Position numbers and translations under genes: made by a program
Source of the DNA: JAUVKT01 sp942491535
Lineage (GTDB): Bacteria > Bacteroidota > Bacteroidia > Bacteroidales > VadinHA17
Reading direction: 5' to 3'
Assembly: GCA_942491535.1 (NCBI GenBank)
Contig: CALOBV010000024.1
Span: 310,001 to 374,000, forward strand
DNA length: 64,000 nt
The notes under the pieces: model-generated
What the model was told of the DNA's origin: nothing
Databases searched by the model: none
Seen by the model: the letters and a program-made list of their open reading frames with translations, nothing else
Shown: in pieces, positions 26,596 to 35,293 of the stretch
How positions within the stretch are numbered: the first letter of the stretch is position 1
Layout of the letters: the number at the start of each line of letters is the position of its first letter

Positions 26596-27546
26596 TTAGA
26601 TCATCAGGAATATATACGTTGTATAAGCAGCGAAAAGCACAAATGCCTCCCACCTGTCTATTTGCATTTTTCTTCCGGTATACATTGCAATAAAAAGTAC
26701 AAGAGTACCGGCTGAGAGAAGACCAAGATCGATATTGAACCCGGTATCAAAAGATAAAGGACTTATAAATGAACTTATTGGGAGTATAAATAAAATATTG
26801 AAGATATTCGAACCAATTATATTGCCTACTGCAATATCATGATTTCTTTTTACTGCTGCTACAATGGATGTGGCTAACTCCGGCAGGGAAGTTCCTGCTG
26901 CTACAATAGTCAGGCCGATAAGTCTTTCACTCATACCCAATTCCATGGCCAGTGTTACGGCATTATCAAGCACCAGTTTACCTCCCACAACAAGTCCGGC
27001 CAAACCGAAAATAATTAATACAACAATTTTCCGATTCTTATAATAAACTAATTCTGTCTGTTCAGGAGAAGTATCATGTCTGAGTTGCATATACACATAT
27101 ACTAAAAAAAGCACGAAAGAGCTTATCAATATTATTCCATCAAACCTGCTTAAACGTGATATCTCCCTTTGAAAAATAAGCTGGTCGTTTAGCAGTAGGA
27201 ATAAAAGAAGAATAGCAAGAAAGGAAAAAGGTATTTCTTTCCAGGCAGTACTCGATTGTACTCTCATTGGGGCAATAAGACCTACTATACCAAGAATAAT
27301 AAACAGGTTGAAGTTATTACTCCCGATAATATTACCGAATACAATCTCATCCTTACCCTGAAAAGCAGCAAATGAGTTTACAACAAGTTCAGGTGATGAG
27401 GTTCCAAAAGCAACTATAGTAAGTCCGATAGCAAGTTCAGAGATATGATATTTCCTTGCAAGACCAGAGCTACCCTTCACAAAAAGTGAGGCTCCTTGCT
27501 GAAGAAGCACTAGTCCTGATATAATAAGAAATATATTTTGCCACAT
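26596..27546 (-). CDS. calcium/sodium antiporter, CaCA family (YrbG-like)
   Basis: This 316-residue exchanger has ten or so membrane helices arranged as two inverted repeats. The alpha-1 motif is IVAFGTSSPELVVNSFAA, and the alpha-2 motif is IVAAGTSLPELATSIVAAVK. Each is followed by NIIGSN(N/I)FN. These carry the ion-binding Glu residues. It probably moves Ca2+ or K+/Ca2+ against Na+. It converges with the phosphate transporter and lies 22 bases after the DUF502 gene on the same strand. Confidence 0.93.
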   Translation of the reverse strand: MWQNIFLIISGLVLLQQGASLFVKGSSGLARKYHISELAIGLTIVAFGTSSPELVVNSFAAFQGKDEIVFGNIIGSNNFNLFIILGIVGLIAPMRVQSSTAWKEIPFSFLAILLLFLLLNDQLIFQREISRLSRFDGIILISSFVLFLVYVYMQLRHDTSPEQTELVYYKNRKIVVLIIFGLAGLVVGGKLVLDNAVTLAMELGMSERLIGLTIVAAGTSLPELATSIVAAVKRNHDIAVGNIIGSNIFNILFILPISSFISPLSFDTGFNIDLGLLSAGTLVLFIAMYTGRKMQIDRWEAFVLFAAYTTYIFLMI

Positions 27547-27568
27547 TACTCACTCGATAATATTTGTC

Positions 27569-28138
27569 TTAATCCCAGTCGGCGACACCAGCTGATACAA
27601 TAAACTTCATTACTTCAGCAGGAGGAATGTCTATCTTTCTCACCAGTTCGCGAGGAACAAGGGATAATTCGCCTGACCAGTTATACGAATGTGGAAAGTA
27701 TACTGCAACCTTCCCCTCGATATCAATGGAGGATAAGTCTTCCTTCGTAAGGAACCCCAGCTTCTCAATACCTAAAGACTTATTTACCAATACTACTACA
27801 GGTTGATTAAATTTTCTTTCTTCCCCAACAAAGGCAGTGAACAGGTCCTTAAATGCTGAAAAAATAACTTTCAGAATCGGAATTCGTTTTAAGAGTTTAT
27901 TAAATAAGTAAGTGAAGGGTCTGGCAATAAAAGTCTGACCCAGGAAACCAATGATTATCAGAAGTATAATGATTATAATTATTCCCAATCCGGGAATTTT
28001 TATATCAAATAATTCCTGTATCCATTTCTGCAGAACACCATCAATACTATTGAAAATCAGATACAGTATATATATAGTAATTGCAAGAGGGGCTGTATAT
28101 AGGATGCCCTGTAAAAAGAACCTGCCCAGTTTTTTCAT
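27569..28138 (-). CDS. DUF502 family membrane protein
   Basis: The start at MKKLGRFFLQGILYTAPLAI is chosen over an ATG ten codons upstream because it fits the family N-terminus. The 189-residue protein has two membrane helices (about 8-30 and 48-75). The soluble domain has the DUF502 pattern (IPILKVIFSAFKDLFTAF, GEERKFNQPVVVLV, VAVYFPHSYNWSG). The function is unknown. It is probably cotranscribed with the antiporter. Confidence 0.88.
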   Translation of the reverse strand: MKKLGRFFLQGILYTAPLAITIYILYLIFNSIDGVLQKWIQELFDIKIPGLGIIIIIILLIIIGFLGQTFIARPFTYLFNKLLKRIPILKVIFSAFKDLFTAFVGEERKFNQPVVVLVNKSLGIEKLGFLTKEDLSSIDIEGKVAVYFPHSYNWSGELSLVPRELVRKIDIPPAEVMKFIVSAGVADWD

Positions 28139-28401
28139 GATTTTATTTTTTAGGTTTATGCAATGCAAGTTACTGCTAAATTAGTAATTACCTTCTTATG
28201 GAATTATAAATATTAGAAAACCAGGGGCTTCCGAAAAGCCCCTTATCAAATCAAAGTTAGAAATTTGGCTTTGCCGAGTTAAAGATTCAAACTTCTCGCC
28301 TACAAAATACAGCCTTCCAAAATCAGCAATAGTAAGTCTATATTTGATATCCGGAATAGTTTCTTAACTTGTATATTGTGCTCCAATACCAATTATAAGC
28401 A

Positions 28402-29946
28402 ATGGGCTACAAAACCATTCAAATAAAAGTACCGACAGACTATTCTAAAGAACAGCTCAGAAATCTTATTGAAAAAGAACTCGGGATTAAGGATTTTTCG
28501 TATCAGATAGAGAAGCAAAGCCTTGATGCCAGGAAGAAGAATGATATACACTGCATAGTGGGACTGCTTGTCTCTTCAGAAGAGATAGCGGGTGACGATT
28601 TTGCGGCTCCCCAGGCACTGGAAATTCCATTTAAGAAGCGAAGCGAAAAGGTAGTTGTGGTTGGGAGCGGTCCGGCCGGTTTTTTTGCTGCACATGTATT
28701 GCAATTAGCTGGTTTCAAAGTAACTATTCTTGAAAGAGGGTCAGAAGTGGAGCGCCGTACTGGTGCCATTGAGCTCTTAGAAAGTAAGGGGGAATTTGAC
28801 GATCAGAATAATTACGCATTTGGCGAAGGAGGTGCCGGGACCTTTTCGGATGGAAAACTCACCTCAAGATCAAAGCATATCTCCAGGGAACGCGGCTTTA
28901 TTCTTTCGGAATATGTTAAAGCTGGTGCACCCGCAGAAATAGAATATATGGCCTATCCTCACGTGGGAACCGACAATCTCAAAGTAATTGTGGCCCATCT
29001 TCGTCGGCAATTTCTTAATAATGGAGGAACATTCTTATTTGATACTCAACTTAAGGACATTATTTTCAAAGGGAAAAGGGCCATAGGAGTAGTCTCTGAT
29101 AAAGGTGAATTGGAAGCCGATCATATAATACTTGCTACCGGACATTCTGCCTACGACACTTACCGCATGCTGATTAAAAAAGGAGTTGAGTTTGGCACCA
29201 AGAATTTCGCCATTGGTCACCGAATCGAACATCCGCAAAAGCTCATTAACAAGGCTCAGTGGGGCAGGGAATCATTGCCCGGAGTCAAGGCTGCAGAATA
29301 CCGCTTAAGTACGAAGGCAACATCAGGATTGGGAGTTTATAGTTTTTGTATGTGTCCCGGTGGTATGGTGGTTCCGGCTGCAGCCTATAAAGAGAAAAGT
29401 GTTGTAAATGGAATGAGCCAGTATAAGCGCGACGGCCAGTTTGCAAATGCAGGTTGTGTGGTAGGAGTCCATCCCGATTTGCTGATGGGAAAGGTCTGCT
29501 CTCCAATTGAAATACTTGACTGGATGGATAAGCTGGAAGAAAGTTTTTATGCATTTTCTGACAGCTATATAATTCCGGCAAATATGGCAGCTGATTATAT
29601 GCAGGGAAAAGAATCTAAACTTCTGTCAGATAGCAGCTACCCACTGGGATTAAAATCCGCGCCTCTTTTTGATCTGATTCCCGGAGTGGTAAATCAGGCT
29701 TTAAGGGATGGATTAAGGGATTTTAGCAGGAAACTACATGGTTTCGACCAGGGTATTCTGATGGGCCTGGAAAGCAAGACCTCCTCTCCCATTCAGGTTT
29801 CTCGCGATAAAAACGGGAAGTGTACAGGCTTTGAGAATCTCTATTTTGTAGGTGAAGGCAGCGGCTTTGCCGGAGGGATTATCTCGAGTGCTGCTGATGG
29901 AGTTAAATGCGCGATAAACATATCCAATAATGTTGAATTTTTTTAG
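28402..29946 (+). CDS. FAD-dependent oxidoreductase (uncharacterised FAD-dependent dehydrogenase)
   Basis: The 514-residue protein has a short N-terminal domain (residues 1-85). The dinucleotide-binding motif VVVGSGPAGFFAAHVLQ is near residue 90, with ERGSEVERRTG and the FAD-interacting GGAGTFSDGKLTSR. The closing motif is FVGEGSGFAGGIISSAADG. This matches the conserved COG2509 group, whose substrate is unknown. Its last 17 bases overlap the following WalJ-like gene, so the two are coupled. Confidence 0.9.
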   Translation: MGYKTIQIKVPTDYSKEQLRNLIEKELGIKDFSYQIEKQSLDARKKNDIHCIVGLLVSSEEIAGDDFAAPQALEIPFKKRSEKVVVVGSGPAGFFAAHVLQLAGFKVTILERGSEVERRTGAIELLESKGEFDDQNNYAFGEGGAGTFSDGKLTSRSKHISRERGFILSEYVKAGAPAEIEYMAYPHVGTDNLKVIVAHLRRQFLNNGGTFLFDTQLKDIIFKGKRAIGVVSDKGELEADHIILATGHSAYDTYRMLIKKGVEFGTKNFAIGHRIEHPQKLINKAQWGRESLPGVKAAEYRLSTKATSGLGVYSFCMCPGGMVVPAAAYKEKSVVNGMSQYKRDGQFANAGCVVGVHPDLLMGKVCSPIEILDWMDKLEESFYAFSDSYIIPANMAADYMQGKESKLLSDSSYPLGLKSAPLFDLIPGVVNQALRDGLRDFSRKLHGFDQGILMGLESKTSSPIQVSRDKNGKCTGFENLYFVGEGSGFAGGIISSAADGVKCAINISNNVEFF

Positions 29947-30727
29947 TCTGAGCAGTGGCAGCAGCGGTAACTGCTATTATGTTGGTAATGAAAGCAGTGG
30001 AATATTAATAGATGCAGGGATCTCTGCAAGCAATATTCGCAAATTTCTAAGTGATAAAGGCATTTCGATAAAGACCGTTATGGGTGTGCTTATTACACAC
30101 AATCATAGCGATCATGTAAGAGGGATAGAAGTCCTTGCAAGAAGAAATTCCATCCCTGTTTTCACAACTTCCATGGTATGGAAAAGCATTCTTAAACCGA
30201 AAAGCAAGCTTTCAAAAGATCTTTTCAGAGAGATCTATTTACAGGAAAAGTTTCGACTTGCCAGCTTTGAAATAGAAGCATTCCCTGTAAGCCATGATGC
30301 CCCTGAGACCATCGGATTTCATATTTGTTCAGGAGAACAAAAGATCACTATTGTTACTGATCTGGGTCATATATGCAATATTGCAGCTCCATATATTAAA
30401 GCAGCCAGGCTCCTTGTTATTGAATCAAATTACGACGAGCAGATGCTTTTAAATGGCAATTATCCATATTTCTTAAAAAACAGGATAATGTCGGATAAGG
30501 GTCACCTGGGAAATCATCAAACATCTGCTTTTCTGGCAGATAATATTAGTGGCAATCTTCAGTATGTCTGCCTGGCTCACCTGAGCAAAAACAATAATAC
30601 TCCAGAGCTGGCTCTTCGGAGCCTGTCTGAAGCATTATTGAAAAAAGATTTTAAACTTAATGGTTCATTACGCGTATCAGTACTGAATCGTAATTTGCCA
30701 TCTGATATATTAAAACTGGAAGGATAA
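29930..30727 (+). CDS. MBL-fold metallohydrolase, YycJ/WalJ type
   Basis: The 265-residue metallo-beta-lactamase-fold protein has the N-terminal FSLSSGSSGNCYYVG typical of YycJ/WalJ. The metal-binding THNHSDHVRGIEVLARR follows, with later ligands in VSHDA, VTDLGH and the IESNYDEQML segment. WalJ-group proteins are DNA-processing nucleases linked to replication-cell-division coordination in Firmicutes, and the role in Bacteroidota is not established. It starts inside the end of the FAD gene in another frame. Confidence 0.9.
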   Translation: MLNFFSLSSGSSGNCYYVGNESSGILIDAGISASNIRKFLSDKGISIKTVMGVLITHNHSDHVRGIEVLARRNSIPVFTTSMVWKSILKPKSKLSKDLFREIYLQEKFRLASFEIEAFPVSHDAPETIGFHICSGEQKITIVTDLGHICNIAAPYIKAARLLVIESNYDEQMLLNGNYPYFLKNRIMSDKGHLGNHQTSAFLADNISGNLQYVCLAHLSKNNNTPELALRSLSEALLKKDFKLNGSLRVSVLNRNLPSDILKLEG

Positions 30728-30767
30728 GGTATTCCAATTCTTCACTGATCTCCGGATATTCTGAGTA

Positions 30768-31607
30768 TTAGTCCAGCTTATTTTCAGGAATAAGTGCGAG
30801 GCAGTGGTATAGTTCTGAATTCGAACCAGAAACCATAAGTTTAACCTCAGTAATAGCTCCTGTAGAAGTATTTACCTTTACCAGGTACTGGTCCTCGTCA
30901 TTATCCTCATAAACAAGAGCAAATACACTGCTTCCCACCTTTTCCATATCCATTACATAGATTTCGTCGTCGTCAATATTTGCAGTATTCCCAATTGGAA
31001 TAATGGCTGATACTTCTCCATCCAGGTTTGATACATAGACACTGTTATAACCACCAATTATCAGTTGGCTCTGGCTGGATCCATAGATCAAAGCTCCAGG
31101 CGACCACAATTCTTCATCTTCTGCCACATCATAAATTGCTTTATGTGTACCAGATACTCCGGTAGATTTATTAAAAATTGATAGTGCGCTATTGCCCTCA
31201 GTATTTGAATAAATAATAGCAAGAATATTGTCGTCAGGTGCAATAACCATATCAGCAATTGCATCCCAGTTTTCATCTTCATTATCATTTAGCAAAGTAG
31301 CTTCTCCTGTAGACAGATTAATGGAATAAAAGTTACCATTGCCCTGGTTTGTAGCACCTGCATAACATTTTTTTGTATCAGGATCATAAACCAGCCCCCT
31401 TAGTCCGGTAAGAGGTTCATTATTGTAGGTTAAATTCATTACCTGGGTCAGCTCGCCCGAAGTCTTATTTACAGTATACATAACTCCGCTGGAGCGTTTA
31501 ACAACCACGAGTTTATCAGCAACTGTTTCTTCATCTTTCTTACATCCTGATAAAACCAGCACTGCCATTAAAAAAGCAAGGCCAAAAAAATAAATAGGTT
31601 TCTTCAT
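30768..31607 (-). CDS. DUF4374-like beta-propeller lipoprotein
   Basis: The start MKKPIYFFGLAFLMAVLVLS is chosen because it opens a proper lipoprotein signal peptide (lipobox VLSGC, Cys21). An upstream in-frame ATG would add 15 polar residues before it. The 279-residue mature region has repeating strand patterns (SGVMYTVNKTSGELTQV, GNGNFYSINLSTGEATLL, LSIFNKSTGVSGT, QYLVKVNTSTGAITEV) like a short WD/YVTN-type propeller. The function is unknown, and DUF4374 membership is a guess from these repeats. Confidence 0.65.
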   Translation of the reverse strand: MKKPIYFFGLAFLMAVLVLSGCKKDEETVADKLVVVKRSSGVMYTVNKTSGELTQVMNLTYNNEPLTGLRGLVYDPDTKKCYAGATNQGNGNFYSINLSTGEATLLNDNEDENWDAIADMVIAPDDNILAIIYSNTEGNSALSIFNKSTGVSGTHKAIYDVAEDEELWSPGALIYGSSQSQLIIGGYNSVYVSNLDGEVSAIIPIGNTANIDDDEIYVMDMEKVGSSVFALVYEDNDEDQYLVKVNTSTGAITEVKLMVSGSNSELYHCLALIPENKLD

Positions 31608-31734
31608 AATTGTTTCTTTTAATAAGTGATTTGCTGAATTATACAGTGGCAATCTTAAGCAATTATAAATTTACCATTATTAATCTACAAACCCGTTCAG
31701 AGCCTGGATTAATAGCAAATTTTGTTGAAGTAAT

Positions 31735-32430
31735 CTATCCGGTAATACTGATCTTAAGCAGACGGTCGTGATCAAGTATGGTAAAAGATTTTCCTTCCAT
31801 ACTTATTAATCCTTCGTCGTTGAATTTCTTAAGCATCCTGATAAGGGTCTCCGAGCTCATACCTGAGAGCTCTGCCAGGTCCTTTCTGGACAGAGGTAAA
31901 TCAAATTCGCATTTCTTGAAGATCCTGTCGCCAAGGCATAGAATAATATCAGCCAGCCTGCCATATGCCTGCTTATAGGTAAGGCAGAAAAACCGGCCGT
32001 ATAACTGCACACTGTTGGAACTCAGGATATCAATCATCTCTCTTGCAAATGCAGAGTTACTGGCAATCAACTGCCTGAAAATATTTATGTCGATCTGTCT
32101 TACTTCACAATCAACATAGCTGATAGCTGAATATGGGAAAGTACGATGATGCTCAGCAACCGCAGCAAGTCCAAGGAAATTACCATCAGGGACTATCCTG
32201 AGTAATAATGAATTGCTTCCATCCTCGACAAAGACCTTGGCGAGTCCTTTTTCCATATACATTACTGTATCAACAAGACTCCCCTGCTTACATAGAATTT
32301 CTCTTTTATTGTACTTTACTATTACCGAGTTATCATCAACAAGCTTTTTCTCGTCATCGGTAAGCACATCAAAACAGCGACACGAATGTGAACTGATTGT
32401 ACAACCTGTAAACTTTAAACTGTTCTCCAT
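31735..32430 (-). CDS. Crp/Fnr family transcriptional regulator with N-terminal cysteines
   Basis: The 231-residue protein has a cyclic-nucleotide-type beta-roll (about residues 30-120), a dimer helix and a winged helix-turn-helix (LPLSRKDLAELSGMSSETLI). The N-terminus has Cys10, Cys17 and Cys19, with further Cys at 47 and 108 (YVDCEVRQ). Cys108 lies where E. coli FNR has Cys122 by eye, so a redox or Fe-S sensor is possible. It is divergent from the decaheme gene, and two inverted repeats lie between them. Confidence 0.86.
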   Translation of the reverse strand: MENSLKFTGCTISSHSCRCFDVLTDDEKKLVDDNSVIVKYNKREILCKQGSLVDTVMYMEKGLAKVFVEDGSNSLLLRIVPDGNFLGLAAVAEHHRTFPYSAISYVDCEVRQIDINIFRQLIASNSAFAREMIDILSSNSVQLYGRFFCLTYKQAYGRLADIILCLGDRIFKKCEFDLPLSRKDLAELSGMSSETLIRMLKKFNDEGLISMEGKSFTILDHDRLLKISITG

Positions 32431-32481
32431 CTTTCAATTATGCAGTGAGCAGCAAATATACAAAGAATATATCATAAAAAG

Positions 32482-32499
32482 AACTGACTCACATCAGTT
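32482..32499. promoter_or_regulatory. inverted repeat, candidate Crp/Fnr operator
   Basis: AACTGA-CTCACA-TCAGTT, a perfect 6-base dyad, lies 52 bases upstream of the regulator start. Its size and position fit an autoregulatory Crp/Fnr-type site. The regulator that binds it is inferred. Confidence 0.5.
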
Positions 32500-32616
32500 A
32501 TTTTACCAATCTACAGCACTTGATTTCGGGTGCTATAACATCACATCTGTTTTTGGCAAATTGCTAAAAATCAGCAAACTTTACCCCGGTTAACGCATAG
32601 ATGTTTTTTTTTATTA

Positions 32617-32643
32617 ATTAGTGTTAAATAATTAACGACTAAT
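32617..32643. promoter_or_regulatory. imperfect inverted repeat upstream of the decaheme gene
   Basis: ATTAGT-G-TTAA ... TTAA-CG-ACTAAT forms a long dyad with one extra base on the right arm, about 100 bases upstream of the cytochrome ATG. It could be an operator or a 5'UTR hairpin. Confidence 0.45.
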
Positions 32644-32740
32644 GACCAGAGTTGAAACTAATTAATTAAAAATAAGTATAACAAAGACAATGTGGTGCGT
32701 TGATAGTAGATGATGTCCAAAACAAAACTATTTAATTATC

Positions 32741-34138
32741 ATGACTAAATTATTAATATCTCTTTTTAAACCTTTGTTATTTGCGGGGATGATAGCAATG
32801 ATCGCCTCAAGTTGTACAATGGTTGACAATAAAGACCAGAAGGCTCTGTCCTATGGTACCTGCGAAGGTTGTCATACAGATTACGAGCACCTTAAGTTGG
32901 TTCACTCTCCCGACACAGCTGCTCCGGCAGGAGGTTGTGGAGGAACTGTCACACCCAGGGAGCCATACGACAGGGTGTATATGGATCCTGAATCAAGCGG
33001 ATATGATTCATACAAATCATCAACTCATGCCGGACTTGGATGTATTGGTTGTCATAACGGCAATGATTACGAATCCGACAAGGACGTAGCTCACTCCGGC
33101 GATTTCCTGCGACATCCTTCAGAGGACTACGCAGATAAGTGCGGCAAGTGTCATACAGCTCAAGTCTCCGGTTTTGCAACAAATCTGCATCATGGGATAG
33201 GCCAGAAAGATAAGGTAACCAAGAGAAGCGGATTGTCGGGCCATGCACAATTTGATGATCTGCCTGCCCACCAGATTGAAGGTTACAATGCCAATTGCGC
33301 AATTTGTCATGGTACATGTGGCAACTGTCATGTTGTACGTCCTAATGCTGATGCAGGCGGCCTGATGAACTCCCACGACTTTAACCCGGAGCCTGATATG
33401 CTGGCGACCTGTATTAAATGTCATTCTTCCCGAGGAGGACATGCCTACCTCGGACTTGGAACGGGAACTGTCCCTGATGTCCACCTTACGGAGGCAGGAT
33501 TTGATTGCCTGGATTGTCATACAGGGGCTGAACTTCACGGAAACGGAGAGGTAGTAGACCATAGGTATGCCTATGCTGAACTGCCAACCTGCGAACAATG
33601 TCATCCTGATCTCACCAGCAATGCAAATGATGGTAAAATTTACCATAGTACGCATGGTGAAGACTTCAACTGCCAGGTTTGCCACTCACAAGACTACAAT
33701 AGCTGCGGCAGCTGCCATGTACACGATGAAGGAGCAAGGATGCCTGCTTACCTGGATTTCAAGATCGCTCTAAATCCGCTTCAGGATGCTGATGCAAATC
33801 ATGATTTCCCAATGGCACTGGTAAGGCGTACGCTGGGAGCACCGGATAATTTTGACGTATATACAGGAGAAGATTACTCCAATTTCGATGCATTCCCGAT
33901 GTTTAATTATACCACCCCCCATAATATTATTAAGGTTACAAGCAGGACTGTTGCTGACGCATCATATGCAAATTGCATGGTAAACTGTCATATTCGTAAC
34001 GAAGGGGGCAATTTAATAAACAAGGACCTCTTCCTCTTTATGGATGATCTTACTGAGAGCTGGCAGGTTTCCTCAACAGGCTATATTACTGTTGACGGCG
34101 AATTACCGTCAGGGTGGTTTATTGATTCAACAAAATAA
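32741..34138 (+). CDS. multiheme cytochrome c lipoprotein (ten CXXCH plus one CX3CH)
   Basis: The 465-residue exported electron carrier has a lipoprotein signal (MTKLLISLF ... IASSC, lipobox Cys25). Ten CXXCH heme sites begin at residues 41, 101, 134, 186, 193, 224, 256, 284, 311 and 322. An eleventh, non-standard CMVNCH is at 412 in a domain with no other heme. Two sites only seven residues apart (CAICHGTCGNCH) are a tight pair. The C-terminal 140 residues are heme-poor. The lipid anchor suggests attachment to the outer or inner membrane at the periplasm or cell surface. It is followed 52 bases later by a rhodanese lipoprotein and shares a control region with a Crp/Fnr gene. Confidence 0.9.
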   Translation: MTKLLISLFKPLLFAGMIAMIASSCTMVDNKDQKALSYGTCEGCHTDYEHLKLVHSPDTAAPAGGCGGTVTPREPYDRVYMDPESSGYDSYKSSTHAGLGCIGCHNGNDYESDKDVAHSGDFLRHPSEDYADKCGKCHTAQVSGFATNLHHGIGQKDKVTKRSGLSGHAQFDDLPAHQIEGYNANCAICHGTCGNCHVVRPNADAGGLMNSHDFNPEPDMLATCIKCHSSRGGHAYLGLGTGTVPDVHLTEAGFDCLDCHTGAELHGNGEVVDHRYAYAELPTCEQCHPDLTSNANDGKIYHSTHGEDFNCQVCHSQDYNSCGSCHVHDEGARMPAYLDFKIALNPLQDADANHDFPMALVRRTLGAPDNFDVYTGEDYSNFDAFPMFNYTTPHNIIKVTSRTVADASYANCMVNCHIRNEGGNLINKDLFLFMDDLTESWQVSSTGYITVDGELPSGWFIDSTK

Positions 34139-34190
34139 GAAATCTAATATCTCTAAATATCTAATTATTAAAACAATAAAACAATTAACT

Positions 34191-35153
34191 ATGAACAAGA
34201 CAAAAATTTTATTATTCAGCGTACTTAGTATGCTTATCATCGTTTCTTCATGTAAGAAAGATGACCCGGTTGTTATTGATGAGTTTGAAGAGTTAATCGC
34301 TGAGGTTGAATCAGGCGTTAGCGTTGCCAGCCTTCCCAACTACATTACAGCCGAACAGCTTAAAACAAATAATACTGTATCTCAGACTTCTTATATAATA
34401 GATATAAGAGCATCAGGAGATTATAACACAGGCCATGTGCCCAATGCAATAAACGTTGCCTGGGGAGATTTATTAACTCACCTCGAAGATAATGCAGCGG
34501 CAGTAGATGCAATGGACGACATTGTAATTGTATGTTATTCAGGCCAGTCAGCAGCATTCGCAACAGCACTGCTAAGACTTGCAGGTTATGATAATGCAAA
34601 ATCATTGAAGTTTGGAATGACCTCATGGCATTCTGATTTTGATAGCTGGACTAACAGTGTAAGTACCTATTATGCACAGTTCCTTGAAACCACCGCGAAT
34701 GCAATTGGAGCTGCTGGTGATTACCCGGTAATTAATACAGATGAAGATAATGGTGAAGATATTCTTATGGCACGTATACAGGCTATCTTTGACGAAGGTT
34801 TTTCACTTAATGCTATCGCTGCATCTGATGTTACAGGAAGCCCTGATAATTACTATGTAATTAATTACTGGCCAAATGCACAGTACCTTAGCCCAGGTCA
34901 TATACCTGGAGCATTTTGCTACGAGCCGGGATCTTCATTTACAACTGCTACAAACCTGGCAACCCTTCCTACAGATGAAACTATTGTAGTTTACTGTTAT
35001 ACAGGTCAGACAAGTGCCTATATGGCTGCTTTCCTGAATGTATTGGGTTATGATGCAAAAACTCTTAAGTTTGGAGCAAACTCTATGTTTACAGGAGACC
35101 TTCCATCTTCAAACTGGAGTATTTCAAATATCATGGATTATGATTATGAATAA
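34191..35153 (+). CDS. double-rhodanese lipoprotein
   Basis: The start MNKTKILLFSVLSMLIIVSS begins a lipoprotein signal (VSSC, Cys21). An upstream ORF extension reads through the preceding gene's end and is rejected. The 320-residue protein has two rhodanese-like domains with catalytic loops CYSGQSAAFA (about residue 114) and CYTGQTSAYM (about residue 270). Both keep the sulfur-accepting Cys. The first domain retains the DIRASGDYNTGHVPNA entry motif, while the second has NYWPNAQYLSPGHIPGA and lacks the usual Asp. It is probably cotranscribed with the decaheme cytochrome and closed by a terminator at 35179, suggesting sulfur chemistry linked to electron transfer. Confidence 0.88.
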   Translation: MNKTKILLFSVLSMLIIVSSCKKDDPVVIDEFEELIAEVESGVSVASLPNYITAEQLKTNNTVSQTSYIIDIRASGDYNTGHVPNAINVAWGDLLTHLEDNAAAVDAMDDIVIVCYSGQSAAFATALLRLAGYDNAKSLKFGMTSWHSDFDSWTNSVSTYYAQFLETTANAIGAAGDYPVINTDEDNGEDILMARIQAIFDEGFSLNAIAASDVTGSPDNYYVINYWPNAQYLSPGHIPGAFCYEPGSSFTTATNLATLPTDETIVVYCYTGQTSAYMAAFLNVLGYDAKTLKFGANSMFTGDLPSSNWSISNIMDYDYE

Positions 35154-35178
35154 TCCTATAAAATAAATATTTTATTAT

Positions 35179-35212
35179 AAAAAGGCTATCCTTCCGGGTA
35201 GCCTTTTTTTTT
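35179..35212 (+). terminator. terminator of the cytochrome-rhodanese operon
   Basis: The stem AAAAGGCTA/TAGCCTTTT with loop TCCTTCCGGG is followed by a run of T. It lies 26 bases after the rhodanese stop. The ACR3 gene converges beyond it. Confidence 0.88.
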
Positions 35213-35293
35213 GTCACGAATGTTAGTGAGGGAATCTTATGCTGGTGGTGCGGAACAACAATACAGAGATCGCTGCTTATTCAGGAATGGAAG

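Noticed and set aside
28213..28243. Hairpin AGGGGCTT/AAGCCCCT as a terminator
   Set aside because: No T run follows on either strand and it lies upstream of both flanking genes, so its role is unclear.
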